From DAIPXZ01 sp036782995 (GTDB taxonomy: Bacteria > Bacillota > Clostridia > Saccharofermentanales > Saccharofermentanaceae), in NCBI GenBank assembly GCA_036782995.1, contig DAIPXZ010000005.1:1-64000 (forward strand): a stretch of 64,000 nt of DNA, written 5' to 3'. Shown piece after piece: positions 9,901-18,823 of the stretch. Below the pieces are notes generated by a model. The model made no database searches. It was not told where the DNA came from and worked only from the letters and a program-made list of their open reading frames with translations. A program made the translations under genes and the position numbers. Every line of letters starts with the position of its first letter. Position 1 is the first letter of the stretch.

Positions 9901-10753
9901 AATTGAAGATGTGAAGGCCGATATCATTTGCCCGAACATTTTGAAGGGAATAAAGCCTAAGGTGTTTATTCCGGTCTTCCCGGGAACAAATTGTGAATAT
10001 GATACGGCACGAGCATTTGAAAGAGCAGGCGCTGATGCTGATGTTATGGTAATTCGTAACCGTTCATCGGAAGAAATCAAGGCTTCCTTGATGGAAATGA
10101 GTCAGCGTATTAAGAACGCAAATATGGTTATGATTCCCGGTGGTTTTTCTGGTGGTGATGAACCGGAAGGCTCTGGAAAATTTATTGCTGCGGCTTTCCG
10201 TAATGCACAAGTGACGGAATCGGTACGAGATTTACTATTCAACCGTGATGGATTAATGCTTGGTATTTGTAATGGTTTTCAAGCTTTGATGAAGCTCGGA
10301 CTTTTACCTTACGGTGATATTTTGCCCCTCGAGCAGGATGGCCCAACATTGACATTTAATCGTATTGGCCGTCACCAATCTTGCTATTCGTCCACTAAAA
10401 TCGTAACGAATCATTCGCCGTGGTTATCGATGACCAATGAAGGCGATGTATTTGAGATAGCCATTTCTCATGGTGAGGGTCGTTTCTGCGCAGATGAAGC
10501 GCTTCTCAAGGACTTATTTGCCAAGGGTCAGGTCGCAACACAATATGTGGATGATCATGGTGTTCCGTCTATGGATACTTGCTTTAACCCGAATGGCTCA
10601 ATGTGTGCCATCGAAGGCATCATCAGTCCAAACGGTCGCGTACTCGGAAAAATGGGGCACAGTGAACGTATGGGTGATAACATTGGTAAGAATATCCCTG
10701 GAGCAAAAGATCAGAAGGTGTTCGAGGCCGGTGTTCGGTACTTCATAGGATGA
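6971..10753 (+). CDS. purL: phosphoribosylformylglycinamidine synthase, single-chain PurL
   Basis: Converts FGAR to FGAM with glutamine and ATP in purine synthesis. At 1260 residues this is the large fused form: an N-terminal PurS-like part, the tandem synthase core (SDHCRHTTF near residue 227, the FKNETHNHP segment, and a second ATP-binding repeat), and a C-terminal glutaminase domain beginning near PVFPGTNCEYD whose nucleophile is the cysteine of GICNGFQAL. Bacillus instead uses three separate proteins (PurS, PurQ, PurL). The gene overlaps rsmA by 4 bases (ATGA). No other purine genes are in the window. Confidence 0.95.
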   Translation: MSTSVRRLYSEKCKEFAVEAQGVLKDIRSDVGIKTIDSVRILHRYDVAGVTDEEYEMAKNVVFSEPPVDRVVDENVDLSDAAYVLAIESLPGQYDQRADSAAQCVQILTQKEKPIVRVARVIAFYGTISDDEKKAIEKYMINPVDCRAASMDKPMTLEDDLSLPSEVPTITGFQTMSKEDLEALRKSLGLAMTFEDIHFTQDFFASIKRDPTMTEIRVLDTYWSDHCRHTTFLTELTKVTFEGDNAFSKDLESVYSDYISTRKDVYGDRIDKKPICLMDIATMAMRKLKKDGKLADLDESEEINACSIKIAIDVDGNKEDYVLMFKNETHNHPTEIEPFGGAATCLGGAIRDPLSGRSYVYQAMRVTGAGDPTVPVSMTLEGKLSQKKIVRTAAAGYSSYGNQIGLCTGQVDEIYHPGYVAKRMEIGAVVGAAPASNIVRVRPKAGDIVVLLGGRTGRDGIGGATGSSKAHDEKSVLTCGAEVQKGNPPTERKIQRLFRNAEVSQMILRCNDFGAGGVSVAIGELAEGLLIDLDKVPKKYEGLDGTELAISESQERMAVVIDAKDEKRFLDFAGLENLEAVVVAVVTEEPSMKMKWKNNVIVDLPRAFIDTNGASSYAKAVVGNPDMAKKTIDAPIDGYVEGDFVSSMKSALSSLEGCSRKGLVSRFDGTIGANTLLMPFGGKYQMSPEEGMASKIPLLEGNTDAASIMTYGFDPYFTEWSPYHGAYHAVTESLLRLAVMGADPFTARLTFQEYFERMASEKAWGRPIAALLGAYRAQLDFGTASIGGKDSMSGTFNDISVPPTLVSFAVAMTKSSKVVSATLSAPKQKLYAIKIRRDELGRYNKDHAIRVLKAISQISSRGQLEHAAVVRASGIACRVAQMCMGNKLGFRFDDKIAFTSLFEKSFGTVLLSVSEGNSVDKIEQVGGYLLGETNDTKAISFNGQLITMEDALAAFEGKLEPIFPTKVDSGAATTYPKIEDVKADIICPNILKGIKPKVFIPVFPGTNCEYDTARAFERAGADADVMVIRNRSSEEIKASLMEMSQRIKNANMVMIPGGFSGGDEPEGSGKFIAAAFRNAQVTESVRDLLFNRDGLMLGICNGFQALMKLGLLPYGDILPLEQDGPTLTFNRIGRHQSCYSSTKIVTNHSPWLSMTNEGDVFEIAISHGEGRFCADEALLKDLFAKGQVATQYVDDHGVPSMDTCFNPNGSMCAIEGIISPNGRVLGKMGHSERMGDNIGKNIPGAKDQKVFEAGVRYFIG

Positions 10754-11583
10754 ACAAAGAAAAGGCCATCTCGATTTTAAATCAGTATGACCTCGATGCC
10801 CAAAAGAGATATGGGCAAAACTTCTTGTGCGACGAAGATGTTATCCAAAGCATAATAGATGTCGCACAAATACAAGACAATTGTGATGTATTGGAAATCG
10901 GGCCGGGAATCGGTGCACTGACGGAAAAGGTGGCAGCGATGAATGCCCGTTTTCTGTGTGTTGAAATCGATTCTCGATTCAAAAGTCATTTGTCTGATGT
11001 GCTTTCCGGCGAAAACCAATGCCTTCTTATTCGTGATTATTTGGAGACGTCGAAAAAGGACATGTGTGCTTGTATCGAAGGCTTTTCACCGGAAGTAGTA
11101 CTATCGAATCTACCTTACTACATCATGACACCATTGATTTTGAAGGTGATTTCCGATTTTTCGAGTGCTCAACGCATGGTATTTATGGTGGAGGAAGAGG
11201 CTTTGGCGCGGATTTTTGCCCAACCCTCTACGAAAGAATATGGACCACTCTCTGTCGTGACATCGGTATTTGGGAAAAAAGACAAATGTTTTACAGTTCC
11301 TTGTCAATCTTTTATTCCGGCACCGCATACGACTTCTGCTGTGATATCCTTAACATGCAATGGTTCGCATCGTGTAGATGAAGCATTTGTATCGTTTGTG
11401 GAAGCCGCTTTTTCGTTACGGAGAAAGACAATGATGAACAGTTTATCATCTTCTGGGAAATACGGTGACAAGAAGCAAATTCTATCTGTTTTGGAATCTG
11501 TTTCAATTCCTGAAAACGTGCGTGCAGAAGCATTATCGCCGAATGATTTTGTTCGTATCTTTGATGCGATGAATCAAAAATGA
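10750..11583 (+). CDS. rsmA: 16S rRNA dimethyladenosine transferase RsmA/KsgA
   Basis: Methylates two adjacent adenosines in the 3' terminal helix of 16S rRNA during small-subunit assembly, using S-adenosylmethionine. It has 277 residues. The entry motif QNFLCDEDVI, the SAM-binding VLEIGPGIGALT and the catalytic NLPYYI are all present. The start codon overlaps the purL stop (ATGA), so translation is probably coupled to purL, an unusual partner for this gene. Confidence 0.95.
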   Translation: MNKEKAISILNQYDLDAQKRYGQNFLCDEDVIQSIIDVAQIQDNCDVLEIGPGIGALTEKVAAMNARFLCVEIDSRFKSHLSDVLSGENQCLLIRDYLETSKKDMCACIEGFSPEVVLSNLPYYIMTPLILKVISDFSSAQRMVFMVEEEALARIFAQPSTKEYGPLSVVTSVFGKKDKCFTVPCQSFIPAPHTTSAVISLTCNGSHRVDEAFVSFVEAAFSLRRKTMMNSLSSSGKYGDKKQILSVLESVSIPENVRAEALSPNDFVRIFDAMNQK

Positions 11584-11632
11584 ATGTATATCAATCGACG
11601 CTTTATTACGTCGAAGCAAGGATGGTAAACGC

Positions 11633-12091
11633 ATGGCATATGTACGAATGACGGATACTCTCTTCAATAAGTATTCAAATATTGCTCCGAAAGAGAAAGA
11701 AAAGCCGAAGGCAAAGAAAAAGATGCCGGAGTACCGCTCTTTGCAAAAGACGAAGAACACGAAGACGAAGCCTAAAGATGAGGCCTCTGTTATCCATTCG
11801 GATAACAAACGCATGGTGAATGCCCATTTTGCTGGTATGACATATACATTTACTGCAGATACGGAAGAAGAAGAGAACCATCTCAAAATGATTACTATGT
11901 TAGCTTCGGATGTTGTGAATGCTACTATTGCCGAGCATCCAACACTTTCACCGCATCAGATTATGGCGGTATCACTGATGCAAGCGATTGAAATGTATGA
12001 CGCTGAACGAACGCACGCGATGCGCGAAAATGTAACGGATTTAAAGAAGCTTCCTTTGGAAGAATATGCAGAATCCAAGAAGTTGAGGTAA
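11633..12091 (+). CDS. ZapA-like cell division protein
   Basis: 152 residues. The C-terminal ~95 residues resemble ZapA, the FtsZ-ring associated coiled-coil protein: a beta-rich FAGMTYTFTADTEEEENHL opening, then a long helix. The first ~55 residues are a Lys/Glu/Pro-rich, probably disordered extension not usual in short ZapA proteins. A ZapA-like gene directly ahead of a U32 peptidase is a known clostridial arrangement, and here the two are 3 bases apart. The start is the ATG at 11633. Function is inferred from similarity and position. Confidence 0.7.
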   Translation: MAYVRMTDTLFNKYSNIAPKEKEKPKAKKKMPEYRSLQKTKNTKTKPKDEASVIHSDNKRMVNAHFAGMTYTFTADTEEEENHLKMITMLASDVVNATIAEHPTLSPHQIMAVSLMQAIEMYDAERTHAMRENVTDLKKLPLEEYAESKKLR

Positions 12092-12094
12092 GTT

Positions 12095-14539
12095 ATGAAA
12101 ATTCCTGAATTATTAGCACCTGCTGGATCGATGGACATTTTAATCGAAGCCGTTAATCATGGTGCTTCCGCAGTGTATTTTGGATTGGATCAATATAATG
12201 CACGCATGAATGCTACCAATTTCACGATGGATAATCTTAAAAATGCAGTCGATTACGCGCATGATCGAAGCGCAAGCGTATATGTAACATTAAATACACT
12301 TGTCGATGATGAGGAACTGATTGATGCCGTCACTTTGGCACTAGATGCATATATGTTAGGCGTAGATGCGTTTTTGATTCAAGATATTGGACTTCTTTCC
12401 TATTTAGCGACGCATTATCCGCAAATCCCGGTGCATGCAAGTACGCAAATGAACGTTTTTTCAAAAGATGATGTAAATCGAATGAAAAAATACAACGTGA
12501 AGCGCGTTGTATTGCCGAGAGAGTTAAGTCTCGAAGAAATTAAGGAAAGAACAAAGTTGTTTCATGAAGCCGGTATAGAGACGGAAGTCTTCATTCATGG
12601 GGCAATGTGTGTTTGTTACTCCGGTCTATGCTTGTTTAGTAGTATGAATAAATCGGGTTCGAGAAGTGGAAATCGTGGCGTATGTGCACAGCCTTGTCGT
12701 CAATCCTATCGACTCTGTGAGGGAAAACGAGAGGATGGTACCGATGGTGAAGTTTTACGAGAAGGGAAGCTGCTGTCGCCGAAAGATCAATCGGCGCTTC
12801 ATTATTTACGTCAACTCGCCGAGGCAGGTGTTGATTCATTAAAGATCGAGGGCAGGATGCGTGACGCTGGATATGTTTCCGCTGTTGTTTCGGCATATTC
12901 CGAAGTCTTACGTATGACAGGAAAAAAGGTGAGTGATGAAGTATTATCTCGTATTGAGGATGATTTGTTGATTGCCTTTAACCGCGGCGGTGCATTTACC
13001 ACACAATACATCCAAGGAGAGAAGAAACCGGATTTCCTTTCCGGTGAGTATGTAGGTAAATATGGAAGTTATTTGGGCGAAATTGCATCTGTAGCACCAA
13101 AGCTTGGTAATATCAATATTCGTCAATGGAAAAAGGATCATCCAGAACGTGGTGATTACCTATCCATTCGAAAAAACGATGTAGAAATAGCAAGCTTTCC
13201 TATCGGTCAGATCGAGAAAAAAGGCTTTATCATTACGGTGAAGGGCTTACATCCTGACGCTATTGCTAAGCTTACGCAGGGAATGGCCGTATATCGAATG
13301 AGTAAATCGAGTAATTTCCCGAAATCCGAGTGGCGCCGTACACCGTGTAGCATATCTATTCGCTGCGACGAAACAACTTACTCTGTCACAGCGACAGTTG
13401 AAAAAGGCCGATTTGTCGGAGTAAACGCCACAGCAACGGCGTCGATTGATCCTTCATTCGAGGGCCATCCGGTCGAGCTTACGCGTATCGAAGAGCAGAT
13501 GAAAAAAACATTGGATACGGGATTTCTCTTTACACATTTTCACTCGGAAGATAATCGAGCCATTCCGGCACGAATTTCGGAAATCAACAATCTCCGACGT
13601 TCATTAGTTGAAAAAATGTCACAAGCGATTCAAGCTTGTGTGATGGATTCGCGAAACGAAGATTTTTCCGACCGACCGATAAGAAAAGATAACAATCCGC
13701 ATTCGATTTCCCAAACACATATTACTATCGCGGATTATATTCATCTCCCTGCAATGGAAGAGAGCCTCGCATGCGGTGCTGATATTTATTCATTTGCTGC
13801 TTTGGAAGTGTTGCAGAAAAACATGCTTGAAAAAGTGCTCATATTGGCTGATGAGGAATCAGAAGCAAAATTTTTGATTCGATATCCAGGCGCATATAAT
13901 GACAAAACAGCTGCCTTGTTGGCCAAAGCTGATATGCTCATGCTCGAATCGTTTGGCGCTCGATATCTTGGCATTGCATCGTCTCAATCAACCGCTCGGA
14001 CAAAAGAAATTCTTCCATGTGCAAATGTTTTCAATCACTATACCTACGAAGCTCTTCTTGATGAAAAGCCCATGATTATTTCGACATCTTATGAGCTTTC
14101 TGAATCGAATGTATCTGCCATTGCTTCAAAGATAACAGCGAAGTCAAAAGAAACGTATATGGGACTCCATCGTTATGGTCCGATTGAATGGATGAGCTCG
14201 GAGTTCTGTCCGCTCGGACAGCATAAAGCGAATTGCAAGATGTGTACGGAACACAAATTTGTATCATTAAAAGCAAAAGCCAATGAAAATACAGATGATT
14301 TCCAAGGGAAATCGGTGGATGTTGTATGTTATCAAGCCGCCTGTCGCGCGGACCTTTTCGGTGACGCAAAAAATACTATTTCGAATCAGACCGTTATGGA
14401 TATTTTGAATATGGGAGTACCCGTCGCATCGGTTGTCCGTTTCTATTCTGAGGACCAAGAGGAAAGAAAGAACATTATGGCATCTATTTTGCCGGTAAAG
14501 GAGACAGATGATGACGAATATTCCGACTATATGGATTGA
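12095..14539 (+). CDS. U32 family peptidase / RlhA-type protein
   Basis: 814 residues, matching the long U32 proteins with a C-terminal extension (DUF3656-like). The TIM-barrel part starts MKIPELLAPAGS. A cysteine cluster at residues 172, 174, 179, 197 and 201 (GAMCVCYSGLC and CAQPC) fits the iron-sulfur site of the family. E. coli relatives such as RlhA, TrhP and UbiU act in RNA or ubiquinone hydroxylation rather than as proteases, so the peptidase name is historical. An RNA-modifying role is the better guess but is unproven here. It follows the ZapA-like gene by 3 bases and overlaps dut by 32 bases. Confidence 0.85.
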   Translation: MKIPELLAPAGSMDILIEAVNHGASAVYFGLDQYNARMNATNFTMDNLKNAVDYAHDRSASVYVTLNTLVDDEELIDAVTLALDAYMLGVDAFLIQDIGLLSYLATHYPQIPVHASTQMNVFSKDDVNRMKKYNVKRVVLPRELSLEEIKERTKLFHEAGIETEVFIHGAMCVCYSGLCLFSSMNKSGSRSGNRGVCAQPCRQSYRLCEGKREDGTDGEVLREGKLLSPKDQSALHYLRQLAEAGVDSLKIEGRMRDAGYVSAVVSAYSEVLRMTGKKVSDEVLSRIEDDLLIAFNRGGAFTTQYIQGEKKPDFLSGEYVGKYGSYLGEIASVAPKLGNINIRQWKKDHPERGDYLSIRKNDVEIASFPIGQIEKKGFIITVKGLHPDAIAKLTQGMAVYRMSKSSNFPKSEWRRTPCSISIRCDETTYSVTATVEKGRFVGVNATATASIDPSFEGHPVELTRIEEQMKKTLDTGFLFTHFHSEDNRAIPARISEINNLRRSLVEKMSQAIQACVMDSRNEDFSDRPIRKDNNPHSISQTHITIADYIHLPAMEESLACGADIYSFAALEVLQKNMLEKVLILADEESEAKFLIRYPGAYNDKTAALLAKADMLMLESFGARYLGIASSQSTARTKEILPCANVFNHYTYEALLDEKPMIISTSYELSESNVSAIASKITAKSKETYMGLHRYGPIEWMSSEFCPLGQHKANCKMCTEHKFVSLKAKANENTDDFQGKSVDVVCYQAACRADLFGDAKNTISNQTVMDILNMGVPVASVVRFYSEDQEERKNIMASILPVKETDDDEYSDYMD

Positions 14540-15008
14540 AAAATGCCGTGAAAATGCGCACCTTCCTCAATACGCACATGAAGGGGATGCCGGAATGGAT
14601 CTCTATTGTGCAGAAGATGTTATGATTGCACCAGGTGACACAGTGTTGGTGAAAACGGGTATCAAGATGTCGATTCCTTTTGGTTATGAGGTGCAAATTC
14701 GACCGAGAAGTGGCGTGTCTTTACATACGCCTTTACGCATTCCAAACGCACCTGGTACTATTGATTGCGGATATTTGGATGAGATATGTGTCATTATGCA
14801 AAATTGTTCGCATATGCATACAAAGAATGATGCCCCCTTATTTCTCAATAGTAAGGGAAATATTTCCGGTACCTATTTAATTCGTGTGGGAGATCGGATT
14901 GCACAGGCCGTAGTGGCCCCTGTAATCCATCCAAATCTGATTGAAATTGAAGATATTAAGGACAAGGGAACAAATCGTAACGGCGGTTTTGGATCCACAG
15001 GTATTTAA
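14508..15008 (+). CDS. dut: dUTP diphosphatase Dut
   Basis: Hydrolyses dUTP to dUMP and pyrophosphate, keeping uracil out of DNA. It has 166 residues. The five trimeric-dUTPase motifs can be followed: DAGMDLY, IRPRSGVS, the APGTIDCGYLDE segment, the GDRIAQAVV segment and the C-terminal GGFGSTGI. AAAGGAG at 14497-14503 lies inside the end of the U32 gene, so both ATG codons at 14508 and 14511 are usable starts. It overlaps the preceding gene in another frame, suggesting coupled translation. Confidence 0.93.
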   Translation: MMTNIPTIWIEKCRENAHLPQYAHEGDAGMDLYCAEDVMIAPGDTVLVKTGIKMSIPFGYEVQIRPRSGVSLHTPLRIPNAPGTIDCGYLDEICVIMQNCSHMHTKNDAPLFLNSKGNISGTYLIRVGDRIAQAVVAPVIHPNLIEIEDIKDKGTNRNGGFGSTGI

Positions 15009-15085
15009 CGCTGACACTCTTCCTTTTCTTGATTCGAAATTATCCCTCGATAACGAATCTGAGGGTAGTATTCAAGCATTTCAAA

Positions 15086-15094
15086 TGATAAAAT
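15086..15094 (+). promoter_or_regulatory. extended -10 promoter of corA
   Basis: TGA plus TAAAAT (15089-15094), 54 bases before the corA start; no good -35 is visible. Confidence 0.35.
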
Positions 15095-15148
15095 AGTAAA
15101 GGCTATGCGCAGGCAGAACCACCATATTTACCTAAGGAGGCGAGTAAA

Positions 15149-16126
15149 ATGTTGGAAATATACATGACCAAACAAGTAACCGCACTAAAGGATAAAATGG
15201 TAAATCGTTTGGAACGAATTGACGAAATTTGTGACGATTGCTGGATTAATATGCATGCACCGACAGAGGACGAGTTACTTCTTGTCGAGAATAAACTATC
15301 TGTTCCCCAAGAATTTTTACGTTATCCTTTGGATGAAGAGGAGAGACCGCGTATCGATTTAGATGATGATACGGGGGATGTTCTTCTCATTATTGATATT
15401 CCATATGTTCGCCGTGACGGGGAGACAGCAAGATATGAGACGGCACCTTTAGGCATTATCATTACACGCCGTAATCTTATCACGGTATCGCTTCGTAATG
15501 CGCCGGTTTTGGATTCATTTATTAGTAATCAAGTCCGTGATTTTCGTAGTAGCTATCGAACAAGATTTTCCATACAGATTTTGCTTGCCGTAGCGAAGGA
15601 TTACTTAAAGCTTTTGCGTTTTGTGGATAAGACTTTAGAGACCTCGGAGCGTGCACTGTCTCAATCCATCAGTAATAAAGATCTGTATAAAATGTTGGAG
15701 ATGGGTAAGTCTTTGATTTACTTTTCAACCTCGTTGAAATCGAATGAGGCGGTGCTCGAAAAGCTCATGCGCGGTCGTATTGTAAAGCAATATGATGAAG
15801 ATGAGGATCTTTTGGAAGACGTCATTATCGAGTATAAACAGGCTCGTGAGATGGCAGATATTTATGCATCGATTGTTAATGGAACAATGGATGCGTATGC
15901 ATCAATTATTAACAACAACATGAATGTAATCATGAAGATAATGGCTGCGGCAACGATTGTATTATCCGTACCGACTGTTCTTACGAGCTTTTTCGGGCAG
16001 AATATGCCAATGCCGTGGGATACCGATTTCGGATCAAATTTCTTACCATTTATCATTCTCGTAGTGGTTTCGGCAATAAGCATGATTTGTGCTGCGATTA
16101 TTCTCAAACACAAGAGGATGTTGTGA
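15149..16126 (+). CDS. corA: CorA family magnesium transporter
   Basis: Pentameric inner-membrane channel for Mg2+ or other divalent cations, 325 residues. A long cytoplasmic N-terminal domain is followed by two C-terminal membrane helices around residues 260-282 and 297-318. The selectivity loop between them is normally GMN; here it is Gly283-Gln284-Asn285. The start ATG has AAGGAGG at 15134-15140. The gene has its own probable promoter and is followed 25 bases later by the hydrolase-like gene. Substrate is inferred from family only. Confidence 0.88.
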   Translation: MLEIYMTKQVTALKDKMVNRLERIDEICDDCWINMHAPTEDELLLVENKLSVPQEFLRYPLDEEERPRIDLDDDTGDVLLIIDIPYVRRDGETARYETAPLGIIITRRNLITVSLRNAPVLDSFISNQVRDFRSSYRTRFSIQILLAVAKDYLKLLRFVDKTLETSERALSQSISNKDLYKMLEMGKSLIYFSTSLKSNEAVLEKLMRGRIVKQYDEDEDLLEDVIIEYKQAREMADIYASIVNGTMDAYASIINNNMNVIMKIMAAATIVLSVPTVLTSFFGQNMPMPWDTDFGSNFLPFIILVVVSAISMICAAIILKHKRML

Positions 16127-16151
16127 TTTTATAGGGAAGGCGGAGTAATCG

Positions 16152-17168
16152 ATGAGCCATGGATTGGAAAAACATCCCGGTGCGCGTATTTCATTTGGAA
16201 AAATTGCGGTACGAATGGCTTTGGTCTTAAGTATTCTCGCCGTTTCCGTTATTATTCTCATTGTTTTGACGACATCGACCGCTAATAAACTCATGAGTGT
16301 TGAACAGAAGGAAATATCGAATATTCCTTCAAATGTTTTGCCGAGTTACTCACCGACCAGCTTTAAGAGCTTCGATAATCAGACCAACCTTTCCGGATGG
16401 TTCTTTAAAACGAGTGATCCAGATCCCATCAGTACAATCATTGTCGTGCATGATACTGGATCAAACCGTATGCCTTTCAATGTTGATATGGTCGATATGA
16501 TTGAAGATTTTCTCGACATGAAATACAATGTTTTCCTTTTTGATTTACGTAATTCGGGCGAATCGGAAGGTGCTATTTCCGGGTATGGTTATTTGGAATG
16601 GCAGGACGTTATAGGCGCGATTAATCATGTAAAGAAGATTTCGGTTACGACCGATGTTATTCTCTATGGTATCGGATCAGGATGTAGCGCATCATTATTG
16701 GCATTGAATAAATTGCCATCGCCGTCTGATGACCATTCGGATTACCCTGATGATATTTTGGCACTTTCATTTGATCGTAGTTATTGTTCGGGCATTATTT
16801 TGGATTCACCGGCAAAGAATACCGATGATTATATTCGACCATTTGTTGTGAAAGAGTCAAAACTCGGATTCATTACGCAATACTTCGTGCCATATGCGAT
16901 TCGCGTCTCGTCTGGTGTATCATCCAGTACCAATCTAGCTACCGAAATCGCACGTTTACCGATACCGGTTTGCATAATATACGGCGGACGTGACACATTT
17001 ATCGGAACAGAAAAAATCGAACAAATCGTGGACGAACGAACACGATTGAACCCCAATACTACTTTGGCAAAAATGTTTTCTGGCGCTGGATATGTCGAAT
17101 CATACTACATTGATTCGCAAGGATATCGTGATACTGTGAAGGAATATCTTACTGTCTATTTCCAATAG
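16152..17168 (+). CDS. membrane-anchored alpha/beta-hydrolase-fold protein, catalytic triad lost
   Basis: 338 residues with one N-terminal membrane helix (about residues 17-40), then an exported alpha/beta-hydrolase domain. HDTGSNR and FLFDLRNSGESEG are typical of the YqkD/serine aminopeptidase-like group. At the nucleophile elbow the sequence is Y-G-I-Gly175-S-G, where a serine is expected at 175. At the catalytic histidine position (the usual GAGH) there is GAG-Tyr314. The acid candidate Asp281 in GGRDTF is kept. It is therefore probably not a standard esterase; a binding or structural role is likelier. The reading frame is intact. It lies between corA and tsaD. Confidence 0.75.
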   Translation: MSHGLEKHPGARISFGKIAVRMALVLSILAVSVIILIVLTTSTANKLMSVEQKEISNIPSNVLPSYSPTSFKSFDNQTNLSGWFFKTSDPDPISTIIVVHDTGSNRMPFNVDMVDMIEDFLDMKYNVFLFDLRNSGESEGAISGYGYLEWQDVIGAINHVKKISVTTDVILYGIGSGCSASLLALNKLPSPSDDHSDYPDDILALSFDRSYCSGIILDSPAKNTDDYIRPFVVKESKLGFITQYFVPYAIRVSSGVSSSTNLATEIARLPIPVCIIYGGRDTFIGTEKIEQIVDERTRLNPNTTLAKMFSGAGYVESYYIDSQGYRDTVKEYLTVYFQ

Positions 17169-17244
17169 TATAGTTTTCGCTTGCTAGTGAAGTATGGTAT
17201 CATTGCGTGGATAAAAATGAACAAAAGCTTGGGAGTGACTGAGA

Positions 17245-18267
17245 TTGGATATCATAACTTTAGGAATTGAATCTTCTTGTGATGAAACATCTTGTGCCGT
17301 TGTAAAAAACGGCCGCGAAGTTTTATCCAATATAATTGCATCTCAGGCCGACTTTCACAGTCAATACGGCGGGGTTGTGCCGGAATTAGCGTCTCGCATG
17401 CATGTCGAGGCCATCATACCGTGTATAGAAACGGCTCTTTCCGAATCGAATATCTCGCTGTCTCAAGTATCTGCAATATGCGTGACGAAGGGGCCTGGAC
17501 TCGTTGGTGCTCTTCTTGTCGGTGTTTCGGCAGCAAAGGGATTATCAGAAGTAACGGGTATTCCACTTGTTGGTGTGAATCATATGGCTGGTCATATTGC
17601 CGCAAATTACATCACTAATCCTGATTGGAAACCTCCGTTTTTATGCTTAATCGTATCCGGCGGACATAGTGAAATCCTCTTGGTAAAAGATTATGCCGAA
17701 ATGGAAATGCTTGCCACAACGCGAGACGATGCTGCCGGTGAAGCGTTCGACAAGATTGCACGTGTTATCGGGCTCGGATATCCCGGCGGCCCGAAGTTGG
17801 ATCGAGCCGGAATCAACGGTGATCCCCAAAAGTTTACTTTTCCAACACCTCGTATTCAGGACTCGCTTGATTTTTCTTTTAGCGGAATAAAAACGGCTGC
17901 ATTAAATGTGTTACATCAAATGGACATGAAGGGAGAAACTGTTTCTGTTCCGGATTTTGCGGCATCTTACCAATCAGCGATTTGTCACATTCTGACATCA
18001 CGTTTAGATGAAACCATGAAACAAACTGGTATTCATTCCATTTGCCTTGCGGGCGGAGTATCCGCAAATAGCGTTTTACGTTCATATGTAGAGGAGCTAG
18101 CACATATTAGAAAAGCAACGCTTTGTTTACCCAAAATGGCATATTGTACGGACAATGCTGCAATGATTGCCAGCGCAGGCTATTTTGACTATCAAAACGG
18201 GGTTCGTGATGATTTATCAATGAATGCATACCCATCACTTTCTCTTGACCCGTTGCTTTATCATTAA
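17245..18267 (+). CDS. tsaD: tRNA threonylcarbamoyladenosine transferase TsaD
   Basis: Transfers the threonylcarbamoyl group to A37 of ANN-decoding tRNAs. It has 340 residues with the ASKHA fold. The opening LGIESSCDETS, the metal-binding His pair in NHMAGH, and the SGGHSE and GGPKLDRAG nucleotide segments are intact. The start is TTG at 17245, supported by GGGAG at 17231-17235 and by family N-terminus length. The partner genes tsaB and tsaE are not in this window. smpB follows 11 bases later. Confidence 0.95.
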   Translation: MDIITLGIESSCDETSCAVVKNGREVLSNIIASQADFHSQYGGVVPELASRMHVEAIIPCIETALSESNISLSQVSAICVTKGPGLVGALLVGVSAAKGLSEVTGIPLVGVNHMAGHIAANYITNPDWKPPFLCLIVSGGHSEILLVKDYAEMEMLATTRDDAAGEAFDKIARVIGLGYPGGPKLDRAGINGDPQKFTFPTPRIQDSLDFSFSGIKTAALNVLHQMDMKGETVSVPDFAASYQSAICHILTSRLDETMKQTGIHSICLAGGVSANSVLRSYVEELAHIRKATLCLPKMAYCTDNAAMIASAGYFDYQNGVRDDLSMNAYPSLSLDPLLYH

Positions 18268-18278
18268 GGAGAATCATT

Positions 18279-18752
18279 ATGGCAATACAAAAAGGAATTA
18301 AGGTTATCGCTGATAATAGAAAAGCTTTCCATGACTACTTTATTGAAGATAAGTTTGAGGCTGGAATCGTTCTTTCGGGTACAGAAGTGAAGTCAATTCG
18401 CGCCGGAAAGATCAATTTGAAGGATAGTTATGTACAGATTAAAGAGGGTGAGATGTGGCTCATCGGTGTCCATATCAGCCCATACGAACAGGGAAACCGT
18501 TCCAATAAAGATCCGATGCGTACGCGTAAGCTTTTGATGCACCATCAGGAAATTATTCGATTGTTTTCACTTGTTAAAGAGGATGGTCTGACGTTAGTAC
18601 CAACGAAGTGTTATTTCAAGGATGGTCATGTTAAGATTGAAGTTGGTGTAGCAAAAGGAAAAAAGAATTACGATAAACGTGATTCTATGGCAGAAAGAAC
18701 AGCCAAACGTGATATTGACAGAGCATTGAAAAATCAACGCCGCGAGTCATAA
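18279..18752 (+). CDS. smpB: SsrA-binding protein SmpB
   Basis: Small basic beta-barrel protein that binds tmRNA and carries it into stalled ribosomes for trans-translation. It has 157 residues. The family motifs LSGTEVKSIR and LKDSYVQI and the basic C-terminal tail (KNYDKRD onward) are clear. The ribosome site AAGGAG is well placed. A tmRNA gene often lies just downstream of smpB, but I do not see one in the 71-base gap before the next gene. Confidence 0.95.
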   Translation: MAIQKGIKVIADNRKAFHDYFIEDKFEAGIVLSGTEVKSIRAGKINLKDSYVQIKEGEMWLIGVHISPYEQGNRSNKDPMRTRKLLMHHQEIIRLFSLVKEDGLTLVPTKCYFKDGHVKIEVGVAKGKKNYDKRDSMAERTAKRDIDRALKNQRRES

Positions 18753-18781
18753 TATCTGTGTTTCGTCAAGAAATACTGTAG

Positions 18782-18787
18782 TATAAT
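18782..18787 (+). promoter_or_regulatory. -10 element before the UDP-sugar dehydrogenase gene
   Basis: A consensus TATAAT 36 bases ahead of the start codon; the -35 region is poor. Confidence 0.35.
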
Positions 18788-18823
18788 AACCATGATAATA
18801 AGCAATTATAAGGGGGCAGTACA

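Noticed and set aside
18753..18823. tmRNA gene next to smpB
   Set aside because: The gap is only 71 bases and holds a promoter for the next gene.
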